Notes: a model not told the origin generated them from the letters alone. Numbered from the stretch's first letter, positions 8,243 through 17,824 are shown. The stretch is 64,000 bases of DNA from Olleya marilimosa CAM030 (GCF_000518485.1 NZ_KI912443.1:1-64000); one strand, 5' to 3'. Translations and numbers: made by a program.

Positions 8243-9604
8243 ATGGCTAAAGTAAAAACCACCTTTTTTTGTCAAAATTGCGGGACACAATATGCTAAAT
8301 GGCAAGGACAATGTAATGCTTGTAAAGAATGGAATACAATTGTTGAAGAGGTTGTCCAAAAACCAGAAAAAAGCGATTGGAAAACTCCAACCAGTAGTAT
8401 AAAAAGAGCGTCTAAGCCTTTAAGGATTAATGAAATTGATTCCTCAAAAGAAGCTAGATTAGATACCTTAGATGCAGAGTTTAATCGCGTATTAGGAGGC
8501 GGAATTGTACCAGGATCTTTAACGCTTTTAGGTGGAGAGCCAGGAATTGGTAAAAGTACATTACTACTTCAAATTTCATTAAAATTACCTTATAAAACAC
8601 TATACGTTTCTGGAGAAGAAAGTCAAAAGCAAATAAAAATGCGGGCTGAGCGTATTAATCCAGAAAACCAAAGTTGTTACATTCTTACCGAAACAAAAAC
8701 ACAAAACATTTTTAAGCAAATCGAAGCTTTAGAGCCAGATATTGTAATAATAGATTCCATACAAACATTACATTCTGATTATATAGAGTCATCAAGCGGA
8801 AGTATTAGTCAAATTAAAGAATGCACCACAGAGCTTATTAAATTTGCTAAAGAAACCAATACACCTGTAATTTTAATTGGTCATATAACAAAAGATGGTA
8901 ACATCGCTGGTCCAAAAATATTAGAACACATGGTGGATACTGTGCTTCAGTTTGAAGGCGATCGTAACCATGTTTTTAGAATTTTACGTGCACAAAAAAA
9001 CCGATTCGGATCCACGCATGAACTTGGAATATATGAAATGCAAGGTTCGGGATTAAGAGAAGTATCTAATCCAAGCGAAATATTAATTTCTAAAAAGGAT
9101 GACGAGTTATCTGGTAATGCTATAGCTGCAACGTTAGAAGGCATGCGTCCTTTAATGATTGAGGTTCAGGCTTTAGTTAGCACAGCGGTTTACGGTACGC
9201 CTCAACGTAGTGCAACAGGTTTTAATGCTAAACGATTAAACATGTTATTGGCTGTCTTAGAAAAACGTGCAGGTTTTAGACTTGGCGCTAAGGATGTTTT
9301 TTTAAATATAACTGGAGGTATATCTGTGGATGATCCAGCAATAGATTTAGCAGTGGTAGCTGCAATTTTGTCCTCAAATGAAGACGAAGCCTTACAAGCT
9401 AATTTTTGTTTTGCTGCCGAAGTTGGTTTATCTGGAGAAATCCGACCAGTACAACGTGTAGAACAACGTATACTTGAGGCAGAAAAACTAGGTTTCTCCA
9501 CTATTTTTGTGTCTAAATACAATAAAATTTCATTAAAAAATACTGCAATCAAAATTCAATTAATCTCAAAAATTGAAGACTTGGTGGATTTGATAATTAC
9601 GTAG
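8243..9604 (+). CDS. radA: DNA repair protein RadA
   Basis: RadA is a RecA-like helicase that drives branch migration in recombinational repair. The 453 residues hold all expected parts in order: a C4 zinc finger (Cys10, 13, 24, 27), a Walker A motif GGEPGIGKST at ~97-106, the RadA-specific KNRFG at 252-256, and a Lon-like C-terminal domain with GGISVDDPAIDLA and GLSGEIRPV. It is the last gene of the pan operon, 3 bases after the esterase-fold gene; the pairing with pantothenate genes has no obvious functional meaning. Confidence 0.96.
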   Translation: MAKVKTTFFCQNCGTQYAKWQGQCNACKEWNTIVEEVVQKPEKSDWKTPTSSIKRASKPLRINEIDSSKEARLDTLDAEFNRVLGGGIVPGSLTLLGGEPGIGKSTLLLQISLKLPYKTLYVSGEESQKQIKMRAERINPENQSCYILTETKTQNIFKQIEALEPDIVIIDSIQTLHSDYIESSSGSISQIKECTTELIKFAKETNTPVILIGHITKDGNIAGPKILEHMVDTVLQFEGDRNHVFRILRAQKNRFGSTHELGIYEMQGSGLREVSNPSEILISKKDDELSGNAIAATLEGMRPLMIEVQALVSTAVYGTPQRSATGFNAKRLNMLLAVLEKRAGFRLGAKDVFLNITGGISVDDPAIDLAVVAAILSSNEDEALQANFCFAAEVGLSGEIRPVQRVEQRILEAEKLGFSTIFVSKYNKISLKNTAIKIQLISKIEDLVDLIIT

Positions 9605-9739
9605 TGGATTTTATTAGATTCATACTTTCTCGATAATTTTGCTATATCGTGTTGTTGTTTTAAGCTTTTTTTATGCTCAAAAAACAGAGTTTTAAACAGA
9701 ATTCATTAATTTCGCGACTCTATAACGAAATTAGAAAAA

Positions 9740-12700
9740 ATGAGCGCAGGATTCACTGAATATAAAGGACTTAACTTACCAAACGTAGCAGAAGAAATTC
9801 TTAAATATTGGAAAGACAATAACATCTTTGAAAAAAGTGTAACAACTCGTGAAAACGCAGAGCCTTACGTGTTTTTTGAAGGACCACCTTCAGCAAACGG
9901 ATTGCCTGGTGTACATCACGTTTTAGCACGAGCTATAAAAGATATTTTTCCACGTTACAAAACCATGAAAGGTTATCAAGTTAAGCGTAAAGCTGGTTGG
10001 GATACGCATGGTTTACCAATAGAGCTTGGTGTAGAGAAAGAACTTGGTATTACCAAAGAAGATATTGGTAAAACAATTTCGGTAGAGGACTATAATGCTG
10101 CCTGTCGTAAAGCAGTAATGCGATATACAGATGTTTGGAATGATCTAACTCAAAAAATGGGATACTGGGTAGATATGGACGATCCATATGTTACTTATGA
10201 GCCTAAATATATGGAAACCGTTTGGTGGCTTTTAAAAGAGATTTATTCTAAAAAGCTAATGTACAAAGGGTATACCATCCAACCTTATTCTCCAAAAGCA
10301 GGAACTGGTTTAAGTTCGCATGAGGTTAATCAACCAGGAGCCTATCAAGATGTCACAGATACTACCATTGTTGCGCAGTTTAAAGCTATTGAAAGTACAT
10401 TACCGGACTTTTTACAAAACGAAGGTGACATACATTTTACAGCATGGACAACAACACCTTGGACATTACCAAGTAATACAGCATTAACTGTAGGTCCAAA
10501 GATAGATTATGTTTTAGTCGAAACTTATAACCAATACACATTCAAGCCAATCAATGTGATTATGGCAAAAGCATTGGTAAATAAGCAGTTTGATGGTAAA
10601 TTTAAAAAGGTAGATTCAAAACCAGAATTATTAGAGTATAAAGATGGTGACAAAAAAATTCCTTTTTATATCGTAAAAGAATTTAAAGGAAAAGACCTTG
10701 TTGGTATTAAATACGAACAATTACTACAATACGCATTACCAAATGATAATCCTCAAGATGCATTTAGGGTAATTGCTGGTGATTTTGTTACTACTGAGGA
10801 TGGTACAGGTATCGTACATACAGCACCAACATTTGGAGCAGATGATGCCTTAGTAGCAAAACAAGCTACGCCAGAAATTCCACCATTATTGGTAAAAGAC
10901 GATAATGGAAACTTAGTACCTCTTGTAGATTTACAAGGTAAGTTTAGACCAGAAATGGGTGAGTTTGGTGGTAAATATGTTAAGAATGAATATTATAAAG
11001 ATGGCGAAGCACCAGAACGTTCAATAGATGTTGAGTTAGCTATTAAGTTAAAAGAAGAAAATAAAGCCTTTAAGGTTGAAAAATATAAGCACAGTTACCC
11101 ACACTGTTGGCGTACAGATAAACCAATCTTATATTACCCATTAGATTCTTGGTTTATTAAAGTCACTGATGTTAAAGAAAAAATGGTAGCTAATAATGAT
11201 ACCATAAACTGGAAACCTAAATCAACTGGTACAGGACGTTTTGGTAATTGGTTAGCAAACGCAAACGATTGGAATTTATCTAGATCACGTTATTGGGGAA
11301 TCCCATTACCAATCTGGAGAACAGAAGATGGTAAGGAAGAGATCTGTATAGGATCTGTTGAAGAGCTTAAAGCCGAAATGAAAAAAGCAGTTTCAGCTGG
11401 TGTTTTAGCTAAGGATATATTCGAAGATTTTGAAGTTGGAAACAATTCCGAAGAAAACTATGCTAAGTTAGATTTACATAAAAATATTGTGGATGCTATC
11501 GTGTTAGTGTCTCCAAGTGGGCAGCCAATGCAACGTGAAAGTGACTTAATTGATGTGTGGTTTGATTCCGGATCCATGCCTTATGCACAATGGCACTATC
11601 CATTTGAAAACAAAGATAAAATTGACGATAATAAAGCCTTTCCTGCAGATTTTATTGCAGAAGGTGTAGACCAAACTAGAGGTTGGTTTTATACGTTACA
11701 CGCTATAGCAACCATGGTATTTGACTCGGTTGCCTATAAAAACGTCGTGTCTAACGGATTGGTTTTAGATAAAAATGGTCAAAAAATGTCTAAGCGTTTA
11801 GGAAACGCCACAGATCCATTTGAGACTTTAGAAACTTATGGTGCAGATGCGACACGTTGGTACATGATATCTAACGCAAATCCTTGGGATAACTTAAAGT
11901 TTGATTTAGATGGTATTGAAGAGGTGAAGCGTAAATTTTTTGGAACACTATATAACACCTATTCATTTTTTAGTTTATACACTAATTTGGATAAATTTAG
12001 TTACGCTGAAGCGGAAATTCCATTAGCAGAACGACCAGAATTAGACCGATGGATATTGTCAGAATTGCATACTTTAATTCAAAAAGTAGATCAATACTAT
12101 GCAGAATATGAACCAACAAAAGCAGCACGTGCTATTTCTGATTTTACACAAGATTATGTTAGTAATTGGTTTGTACGTTTAAGTAGAAGACGTTTCTGGA
12201 AAGGAGATTATCAAACAGATAAGATTTCGGCTTATCAAACGCTATATACTTGCATGGTTACTATAGCTAAGTTAGGTGCTCCAATTGCACCATTCTTTAT
12301 GGATAAACTGTATTTAGATTTAAACTCAGTTACCAAAAAGGAAGCTTTTGAGAGTGTACATTTAGCAGAGTTCCCTAAGTTTGATGCTAGTTTTGTTGAT
12401 AAATCATTAGAACGTAAAATGGAGAGTGCGCAAACAATTTCTTCTTTAGTATTATCATTAAGAGCTAAAGAAAAAATTAAAGTGCGTCAACCATTACAAA
12501 AAATTATGATTCCGATAGATTCGGAACAGCAAAAAGAAGAAATTTTAGCGGTTGCAGATTTAATAAAGCATGAGGTAAACATTAAGGAAATCGAGCTTTT
12601 AGAAGATGCATCAGATATATTAGTAAAACAAATTAAACCTAACTTTAAAACCTTAGGACCTCGATTTGGTAAGGACATGAAAACTATCGCTGGAGCTATA

Positions 12701-13144
12701 AATAAAATGACTGCAGCAGATATTAAAATTGTTGAACAAAAAGGAGAGATAGATGTTGATTGTAATGGAAAAATAGTTAAATTACAACGTGATGATGTCG
12801 AAATCACCTCTCAAGATATTGAGGGTTGGTTAGTTGCAAATGAGGGTAATATTACAGTAGCTTTAGACGTTACAATATCAGAAGCGTTAAAAGAAGAAGG
12901 GATAGCTAGAGAGCTAGTAAACCGTATTCAAAATTTACGTAAAGATTCTGGTTTTGAAGTAACAGATAAAATTAGTGTACAATTACAAGAAGATGCTAAC
13001 ATTGTACAAGCGGTAAAAACAAACATAGATTATATTAAAGCTGAAACTTTAACAGATGATCTAAAAATTATTAATCAATTAAATAGTGGTATAGAAATTG
13101 CTTTTGATGACGTAAATACCAAACTATTTATACAAAAAATTTAA
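9740..13144 (+). CDS. ileS: Isoleucine--tRNA ligase with altered class I signature motif (IleRS2 type)
   Basis: IleRS charges tRNA-Ile and edits valine. At 1134 residues it is of the long, eukaryote-like IleRS2 type. The Rossmann core contains GWDTHGLPIE, a KMSKR loop near residue 682 and a long C-terminal tRNA-binding region. The first signature motif, normally HxGH, reads G57-V58-H59-H60 (PGVHHVLAR), with the first and third positions exchanged. The codons GGT GTA CAT CAC at 9908-9919 confirm this. I recall that this GxHH form marks IleRS2 enzymes with extreme mupirocin resistance. The editing domain is present (TTPWTLPSN). A gene for a DksA-like protein follows 3 bases downstream. Confidence 0.96.
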   Translation: MSAGFTEYKGLNLPNVAEEILKYWKDNNIFEKSVTTRENAEPYVFFEGPPSANGLPGVHHVLARAIKDIFPRYKTMKGYQVKRKAGWDTHGLPIELGVEKELGITKEDIGKTISVEDYNAACRKAVMRYTDVWNDLTQKMGYWVDMDDPYVTYEPKYMETVWWLLKEIYSKKLMYKGYTIQPYSPKAGTGLSSHEVNQPGAYQDVTDTTIVAQFKAIESTLPDFLQNEGDIHFTAWTTTPWTLPSNTALTVGPKIDYVLVETYNQYTFKPINVIMAKALVNKQFDGKFKKVDSKPELLEYKDGDKKIPFYIVKEFKGKDLVGIKYEQLLQYALPNDNPQDAFRVIAGDFVTTEDGTGIVHTAPTFGADDALVAKQATPEIPPLLVKDDNGNLVPLVDLQGKFRPEMGEFGGKYVKNEYYKDGEAPERSIDVELAIKLKEENKAFKVEKYKHSYPHCWRTDKPILYYPLDSWFIKVTDVKEKMVANNDTINWKPKSTGTGRFGNWLANANDWNLSRSRYWGIPLPIWRTEDGKEEICIGSVEELKAEMKKAVSAGVLAKDIFEDFEVGNNSEENYAKLDLHKNIVDAIVLVSPSGQPMQRESDLIDVWFDSGSMPYAQWHYPFENKDKIDDNKAFPADFIAEGVDQTRGWFYTLHAIATMVFDSVAYKNVVSNGLVLDKNGQKMSKRLGNATDPFETLETYGADATRWYMISNANPWDNLKFDLDGIEEVKRKFFGTLYNTYSFFSLYTNLDKFSYAEAEIPLAERPELDRWILSELHTLIQKVDQYYAEYEPTKAARAISDFTQDYVSNWFVRLSRRRFWKGDYQTDKISAYQTLYTCMVTIAKLGAPIAPFFMDKLYLDLNSVTKKEAFESVHLAEFPKFDASFVDKSLERKMESAQTISSLVLSLRAKEKIKVRQPLQKIMIPIDSEQQKEEILAVADLIKHEVNIKEIELLEDASDILVKQIKPNFKTLGPRFGKDMKTIAGAINKMTAADIKIVEQKGEIDVDCNGKIVKLQRDDVEITSQDIEGWLVANEGNITVALDVTISEALKEEGIARELVNRIQNLRKDSGFEVTDKISVQLQEDANIVQAVKTNIDYIKAETLTDDLKIINQLNSGIEIAFDDVNTKLFIQKI

Positions 13145-13147
13145 AAT

Positions 13148-13531
13148 ATGGATTCAGATATTAACGTTAGATATTCGGACAAAGAGTTAGCAGGATTTAA
13201 AGTGTTAATTCAAGAAAAAATAAAGCAAGCTCAGCATGATTTAGAGCTTATTCAAAGTGCTTACATGAATGACCATAATAATGGTACAGATGATACGTCA
13301 CCTACATTTAAAGCGTTTGATGAAGGAAGTGAAACCATGAGTAAAGAGTCCAATTCTGCTTTAGCTATTAGACAAGAAAAGTTTATACGTGACCTTAAAA
13401 ATGCTTTAATTAGAATAGAAAACAAAACCTATGGTGTTTGTCGTGTAACTGGTAAGCTAATTAATCCTAAAAGGTTGGAGTTAGTACCTCATGCGACATT
13501 AAGTATTGAGGCCAAAAATATGCAGCAATAA
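13148..13531 (+). CDS. TraR/DksA-like protein with degenerate zinc finger
   Basis: This 127-residue protein has a helical N-terminus, probably coiled (ELAGFKVLIQEKIKQAQHDLEL), then the DksA-type tail IENKTYGVCRVTGKLINPKRLELVP. DksA proteins bind the RNA polymerase secondary channel and adjust initiation with ppGpp. Of the four zinc-binding cysteines of the classic finger only the first remains (GVC); the others are replaced by Gly, Pro and His/Ala. The fold may therefore hold without zinc. It is co-transcribed with ileS, in an ileS-dksA-like-lspA order I recall from other Bacteroidota, here with one extra gene before lspA. Confidence 0.82.
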   Translation: MDSDINVRYSDKELAGFKVLIQEKIKQAQHDLELIQSAYMNDHNNGTDDTSPTFKAFDEGSETMSKESNSALAIRQEKFIRDLKNALIRIENKTYGVCRVTGKLINPKRLELVPHATLSIEAKNMQQ

Positions 13532-13555
13532 AAAAGACATAGTCTTTAATTTTAT

Positions 13556-13590
13556 AAACGCTTCAATACTACTTGAAGCGTTTTATATTT
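13556..13590 (+). terminator. Terminator after ileS and the DksA-like gene
   Basis: An 11-bp perfect stem (AAACGCTTCAA / TTGAAGCGTTT) with a 6-base loop is followed by TATATTT. It lies between the DksA-like gene and the next gene. Confidence 0.75.
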
Positions 13591-13605
13591 TAATTAGTTT
13601 GACAT

Positions 13606-14229
13606 TTGAAACTTAAACTTACCATTCTATTATTTTTACTAGCTAACACTTTAAGTGCTCAAAAAAGCACTGAAAAAATGTGGCATGCAGAAGCTATTAA
13701 TACAGTATTAATAAATGGAGATAACGTGTTTAATATTAACGTAACAAATAGTCCAACTAATACTATTGTATTAAAAGTTAAAATTGAAGGAGAACACGCT
13801 AATCAACTGGTTATAGTGGATAGTATTGTAAATCAGACACTATATATATCATCATCTTTTCAGCCTTTATTTGTTAAAGATAACGACAAATTAAGTGCAC
13901 ATAAAGTAATGTCTGTTGAGTATCAATTATTAGTGCCTAAAAACATCAAATTAGAGATTAAAAGCAATATTGGTGCTGTGCATTTAGTTGGAGCATATTC
14001 GTCAATTTTTGTCGAATTAAATCAAGGAAATTGCAATCTTAAGCAATTTTTAGGTCACGCGTCCATTAATACAGTTAATGGAGATATTAACATAGAAACT
14101 AATAATGCAAAAGTAGAAGCGTATACTAAAACGGGAAATATAGTATTAACCCAATTTAAGTATGCTAAATATAATATAAGTTGTCGCACGATTAATGGTA
14201 ATATAAAGGTCACTAAAGTTGAAAAATAA
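13606..14229 (+). CDS. Secreted DUF4097-like beta-strand repeat protein
   Basis: The frame begins at TTG 13606; no ATG gives a signal peptide, and TTG yields a good one (KLTILLFLLANTLSAQ). The 207 residues after cleavage are mostly short strands with a repeating pattern (IEIKSNIGAV, ASINTVNGDINIET, AYTKTGNIVL, CRTINGNIKV), as in DUF4097/adhesin-like solenoid proteins. No catalytic motif is visible. It lies between a terminator and lspA (23 bases downstream), so it probably shares a transcript with lspA. The TTG start is the weak point. Confidence 0.65.
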   Translation: MKLKLTILLFLLANTLSAQKSTEKMWHAEAINTVLINGDNVFNINVTNSPTNTIVLKVKIEGEHANQLVIVDSIVNQTLYISSSFQPLFVKDNDKLSAHKVMSVEYQLLVPKNIKLEIKSNIGAVHLVGAYSSIFVELNQGNCNLKQFLGHASINTVNGDINIETNNAKVEAYTKTGNIVLTQFKYAKYNISCRTINGNIKVTKVEK

Positions 14230-14252
14230 ACCTATTTTTGTTTAATCAGACT

Positions 14253-14879
14253 ATGAATTTAAAAAAAGCTACAGCACTAATTTTTGTTATTTTACTTATT
14301 GATCAAATAAGTAAAATTTATGTCAAAACTCACTTTGTTTTAGGCGAAGACGTAACTGTTTTTAATTGGTTTAAAATATATTTTATTGAAAATAGTGGTA
14401 TGGCTTGGGGAACAAAACTAAGCGATATTTTACCGTTTATGACTGATAGGACAGCAAAATTGAGTTTAACGGTTTTTAGGATTTTTGCAATTATTGGTAT
14501 AGGATACTGGTTAGTTAAAACAATTAAAAAACAAGATTCTAAAACTTTAATACTAGCGTTAATATTTATTTTTGCAGGTGCTTTAGGTAATATTTTAGAT
14601 TCTGTGTTTTATGGTGTTATGTTTGAGGATAGCGTTAGCCAAGTCGCTTCGTTTTTACCTGCTCAAGGTTATGATAGCTTATTGCATGGTAAGGTTGTAG
14701 ACATGTTATACTTTCCGTTATGGAAAGGGTATTTACCAGAATGGATTCCGTTAATTGGTGGAGATTATTTTACCTTTTTTGAACCTGTATTTAATATAGC
14801 AGATGTGGCAATTAGTATTGGTTTTGGAATATTAATTTTCTTTAACAGAAAAGCGTTTCCTAAAAACGAACAAGATTAA
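14253..14879 (+). CDS. lspA: Lipoprotein signal peptidase (signal peptidase II)
   Basis: LspA cleaves the signal peptide of prolipoproteins after diacylglyceryl transfer, acting in the inner membrane. The ATG at 14253 gives 209 residues starting MNLKKATAL; an upstream TTG is less likely. Four membrane segments are visible. The two catalytic aspartates lie in GNILDSVFYG and FNIADVAIS; the usual Arg after the first Asp is Ser here, apparently a Bacteroidota variant. VENSG-like IENSGMAWG and VVDMLYFP are also present. The many lipoproteins in this window are its likely substrates. Its stop overlaps that of the convergent folate gene by 4 bases. Confidence 0.94.
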   Translation: MNLKKATALIFVILLIDQISKIYVKTHFVLGEDVTVFNWFKIYFIENSGMAWGTKLSDILPFMTDRTAKLSLTVFRIFAIIGIGYWLVKTIKKQDSKTLILALIFIFAGALGNILDSVFYGVMFEDSVSQVASFLPAQGYDSLLHGKVVDMLYFPLWKGYLPEWIPLIGGDYFTFFEPVFNIADVAISIGFGILIFFNRKAFPKNEQD

Positions 14880-15439
14880 AATTTATAGACTTGTTTTGGC
14901 GTAACACAATAATCTAAAGGAATATCTCCACTAAAAACATCTTCAATTTCAGTTTCAGCATCAAAAAAGGATAAACCAACTTTAATGGTTTCTGGCTTGC
15001 AAGACGCTAATAAATTATCGTAAAATCCTTTGCCATAACCAACACGATGTCCTTTTAAATCAAACGCTAAAAGCGGAACAAATACCACGTCTATATTATG
15101 GTTTAAAATCTCAATGCCATCTATTGGTTCTGGGATATTATAATCGCTTAGTTTAAATGTTGTAGCGTCTGTTAGTAAATAGTTGGTTAACGTATTATTG
15201 GTAAAATTGCTTTTAGAAACGACTATGTTTTTATCCTTCCCTGATAAGATATTTAAAATATAATCGGTATTAACTTCATGCTGATCTGTAATGGTCAGAA
15301 ACAAATGGTAAAAACTATGACTCCAAATAGCTAATGTTAGTAGCTGATTTGCAATAGTAATACTATAATCTTCAATTTGATCTTGTGTTAGTATGTGTCT
15401 TAAAGACTTATATTTTTTACGTAAATCGACCTTTTTCAT
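14876..15439 (-). CDS. 5-formyltetrahydrofolate cyclo-ligase
   Basis: The enzyme uses ATP to turn 5-formyl-THF into 5,10-methenyl-THF, recycling a storage folate. The 187-residue length is normal. Signatures are the basic N-terminus DLRKKYKSLR, VFVPLLAFDLKGHRVGYGKGFYDNLL (the conserved GYGKGFYD loop) and the late KVGLSFFDAE. It is the last gene of the RimB-RimK-deacylase operon, 6 bases after its neighbour. No functional link to that cassette is obvious. Confidence 0.92.
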   Translation of the reverse strand: MKKVDLRKKYKSLRHILTQDQIEDYSITIANQLLTLAIWSHSFYHLFLTITDQHEVNTDYILNILSGKDKNIVVSKSNFTNNTLTNYLLTDATTFKLSDYNIPEPIDGIEILNHNIDVVFVPLLAFDLKGHRVGYGKGFYDNLLASCKPETIKVGLSFFDAETEIEDVFSGDIPLDYCVTPKQVYKF

Positions 15440-15445
15440 CTTAAA

Positions 15446-16414
15446 CTATTTTAAGACTTCTGTAGAGATATGAAACAAAGCATCACCTTGGTATACTATT
15501 GGAGATTGATTAATATTTATGATATAGCCAGAGTATTTTGCTTTGACAAAGTGATTAAATTTACCATAAGGATCTGTTATGTTTCCTATGTCATCACCTA
15601 TTTTAACCTCTATACCAACTTTTATAGTAGCTTTAAACATACCAGAGTGTTTAGCACGCATCCAAGAACTTTCGGTAATTTTTACACATTCTTTTTTGGG
15701 TTCTGTAACTTTAAATTGTCTACGTAACATCCCAAAATGATTCATGATGCGTTTTGCGCCATTAACACCTGTATTAGTGACCGTATTATCAAGATCAAAA
15801 GATTTTCCACCTTCATATAATAGGATAGGTTTTCCTAATTTATTACAGGCATTTCTAAATGATTTATTAAGGTTTTTAGAATATAATATAAAAGGAGCTC
15901 CAAATATTTCAGCCATAACATCATCATCTTCGCTACCTTTTTCAATACGAATTTGAGGTGCATTAAAACGATAGGCGCCTCCTGTATGAAAGTCTACTAT
16001 AAAATCTACATGTGGTACGACCTCATGTATTAACTCATAAGCCACACGACTAGCTAATGAGCCATTTTTCATTCCTGGAAATACACGGTTTAAATCACGA
16101 CCATCAGGGAAAGCACGAGCCATGTTTATAAAACCAAAAATGTTTAGTACTGGAATACAAATTGTGGTTCCGATTTTAGGTTTATTTATGCCTTTAGATA
16201 TTAGTTGTCGTACAATCTCAATTCCATTTATCTCATCACCATGTATACCTGCTGTAAATAAAATAGTAGGACCTGGTTTTTTAGAACGTTCTATAATAAT
16301 AGGAACATCCACTGGAGTTCTAGTATGTAGCTTAGCTACATTAAAACTGACTTCTGCGCTTTGCCCAGGTTTTATTTTTTCTCCTAAAATTTCTAAAACT
16401 TCGTTTGCGTACAT
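15446..16414 (-). CDS. Succinylglutamate desuccinylase/aspartoacylase family zinc enzyme
   Basis: Start ATG 16414 is chosen over the TTG one codon upstream. The 322 residues match the M14-like aspartoacylase fold: AGIHGDEINGIE carries the zinc ligands His58 and Glu61, RDLNRVFPG follows near residue 116, and DFHTGGAYRF near 147 gives the third ligand. A beta-rich C-terminal domain resembles a lipoyl-like barrel (HSGMFKATIKVG). It starts 3 bases after the RimK gene. Relatives remove acyl or amino-acid groups from amide bonds, so it could trim what the ligase adds; the substrate is unknown. Confidence 0.88.
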   Translation of the reverse strand: MYANEVLEILGEKIKPGQSAEVSFNVAKLHTRTPVDVPIIIERSKKPGPTILFTAGIHGDEINGIEIVRQLISKGINKPKIGTTICIPVLNIFGFINMARAFPDGRDLNRVFPGMKNGSLASRVAYELIHEVVPHVDFIVDFHTGGAYRFNAPQIRIEKGSEDDDVMAEIFGAPFILYSKNLNKSFRNACNKLGKPILLYEGGKSFDLDNTVTNTGVNGAKRIMNHFGMLRRQFKVTEPKKECVKITESSWMRAKHSGMFKATIKVGIEVKIGDDIGNITDPYGKFNHFVKAKYSGYIININQSPIVYQGDALFHISTEVLK

Positions 16415-16417
16415 CAA

Positions 16418-17296
16418 TTATTTTTTGGTATTTCTTTCTATGTAATTAATAATGCTTTTCGCAATATTTTTACCTGTAGCATTTTCAATACCTTCTAAGC
16501 CAGGACTAGAGTTAACTTCTAGTAATAAAGGACCTCTATCAGATTGTAACATGTCAACACCACACACTGGTAGCTTTAATGCTTGAGATGCCTTCATAGC
16601 AACGCTTAATTCAGCTGCACTTAGTTTTATAATTTGTGCATTTCCACCACGATGTAAATTAGATCTAAATTCACCTTCTTTACCTTGGCGTTTCATAGCT
16701 CCAACAACTTGACCATCAACCACAAGTGCGCGTAAATCTGCACCTTTAGCTTCTTTTATAAATTCTTGAACAATGACTCTAGCTTCTAAGCCATTAAAGG
16801 CTTCTAAAACAGATTCGGCAGCATTTTTACTTTCTGCTAAAACAACCCCTAAACCTTGCGTACCTTCTAGTAATTTAATAATTACAGGTACACCACCAAC
16901 ATGTTCTATAACTTCTTCAACGTCTCTAGAATAGTTTGTAAAAACGGTTTTTGGCATTCCAATTCCGGCTTTACTTAATCTTTGTAAACTTTTAAGCTTG
17001 TCTCTAGATCTTAAAATAGCTTCAGAAGATGCAGTTGTAAAGACATTCATCATTTCAAACTGCCTTACTACAGCACAACCATAAAACGTTATTGAAGCTC
17101 CAATACGAGGGATAATAGCATCTACATAATCTAAATAGCGATCTTTGTAGTAAATAGTTGGTTTTTCTTTTTCAATAATAATATCACACTTTAAAGGATC
17201 TATTATTTCTATTTTATGGCCTCTATTTTCGCCTTCTTCGACTAAACGGTCTGTAGAGTATAAGTTGGCGTTTCTAGATAAAATTACAATGTTCAT
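16418..17296 (-). CDS. rimK: RimK-type ATP-grasp ligase
   Basis: RimK in other bacteria adds glutamate residues to the C-terminus of ribosomal protein S6, using ATP through an acyl-phosphate. The 292 residues show the standard order: [15 protein letters not shown] pre-ATP-grasp region, [16 protein letters not shown] nucleotide-binding loop, [23 protein letters not shown], and the metal-binding [14 protein letters not shown]. The gene follows the RimB-like protease without a gap and precedes the deacylase. The grouping supports a modification-and-trimming cycle. Whether S6 is the target here is not visible. Confidence 0.92.
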   Translation of the reverse strand: MNIVILSRNANLYSTDRLVEEGENRGHKIEIIDPLKCDIIIEKEKPTIYYKDRYLDYVDAIIPRIGASITFYGCAVVRQFEMMNVFTTASSEAILRSRDKLKSLQRLSKAGIGMPKTVFTNYSRDVEEVIEHVGGVPVIIKLLEGTQGLGVVLAESKNAAESVLEAFNGLEARVIVQEFIKEAKGADLRALVVDGQVVGAMKRQGKEGEFRSNLHRGGNAQIIKLSAAELSVAMKASQALKLPVCGVDMLQSDRGPLLLEVNSSPGLEGIENATGKNIAKSIINYIERNTKK

Positions 17297-17719
17297 TTAT
17301 TTGTTATAGTTAAAGGATTGGTTTTGTATATCGACATCTACTAAAAATTTTCGTTTTAAAAACTGTCTACCAATTAAAACCGGAAATCTCATATCGTCTC
17401 GTGTGCTTAAAGTTAAGTTAATCTTGTATGTTTTACCAAAAAAAACAACATCTGTTTTTATTTTATAACGGTTTTCTACAAAACCATTGCTGCTTTTTAC
17501 ATCAGTAAAAGTATAATCTTTAAAAACTTTAGTTTTACTGTTAAAATTAGGATGACCTTTACTGTAAAAGGTACAATGTAAACCATCGTCTTTAACTTCT
17601 ACTAGAGAGCAGTGTATAGCAGACGTATAAGCGCCTGTGTCTATTTTACAGTCTATTTCAAAAAGATCTAACACTGGAAAGTCAATTTTGTCTGTTCTTC
17701 CTAAAGTTTTTTTTGTCAT
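17297..17719 (-). CDS. RimB-like retropepsin-fold protease (putative ATP-dependent zinc protease family)
   Basis: This 140-residue protein has the aspartic-protease motif Asp27-Thr28-Gly29 in KIDTGAYTSAIHC and the matching late segment FPVLIGRQFLKRKFLVDV, as in small single-domain retropepsin-like proteins that pair with RimK. In pseudomonads the RimB protein removes glutamates from modified S6. Here it is the first gene of the operon, its stop codon directly abutting rimK. Database names differ (zinc protease versus retropepsin), but the DTG motif favours the latter. Confidence 0.85.
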   Translation of the reverse strand: MTKKTLGRTDKIDFPVLDLFEIDCKIDTGAYTSAIHCSLVEVKDDGLHCTFYSKGHPNFNSKTKVFKDYTFTDVKSSNGFVENRYKIKTDVVFFGKTYKINLTLSTRDDMRFPVLIGRQFLKRKFLVDVDIQNQSFNYNK

Positions 17720-17824
17720 TTGTAAAGTTTAAAAATGAGGTGCAAGGTACTAAATAACTAAGCGTGATTAATTTATTTTTAGGTTAAAATTTAGGCTACA
17801 AAGGTTAAGTTGTTTTTAAATAAT

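Noticed and set aside
9605-9739. Terminator or promoter between radA and ileS
   Set aside because: Short imperfect pairings (CGATA/TATCG) and TAATTTCG, one base off the -7 consensus, are present, but neither is strong enough to list.
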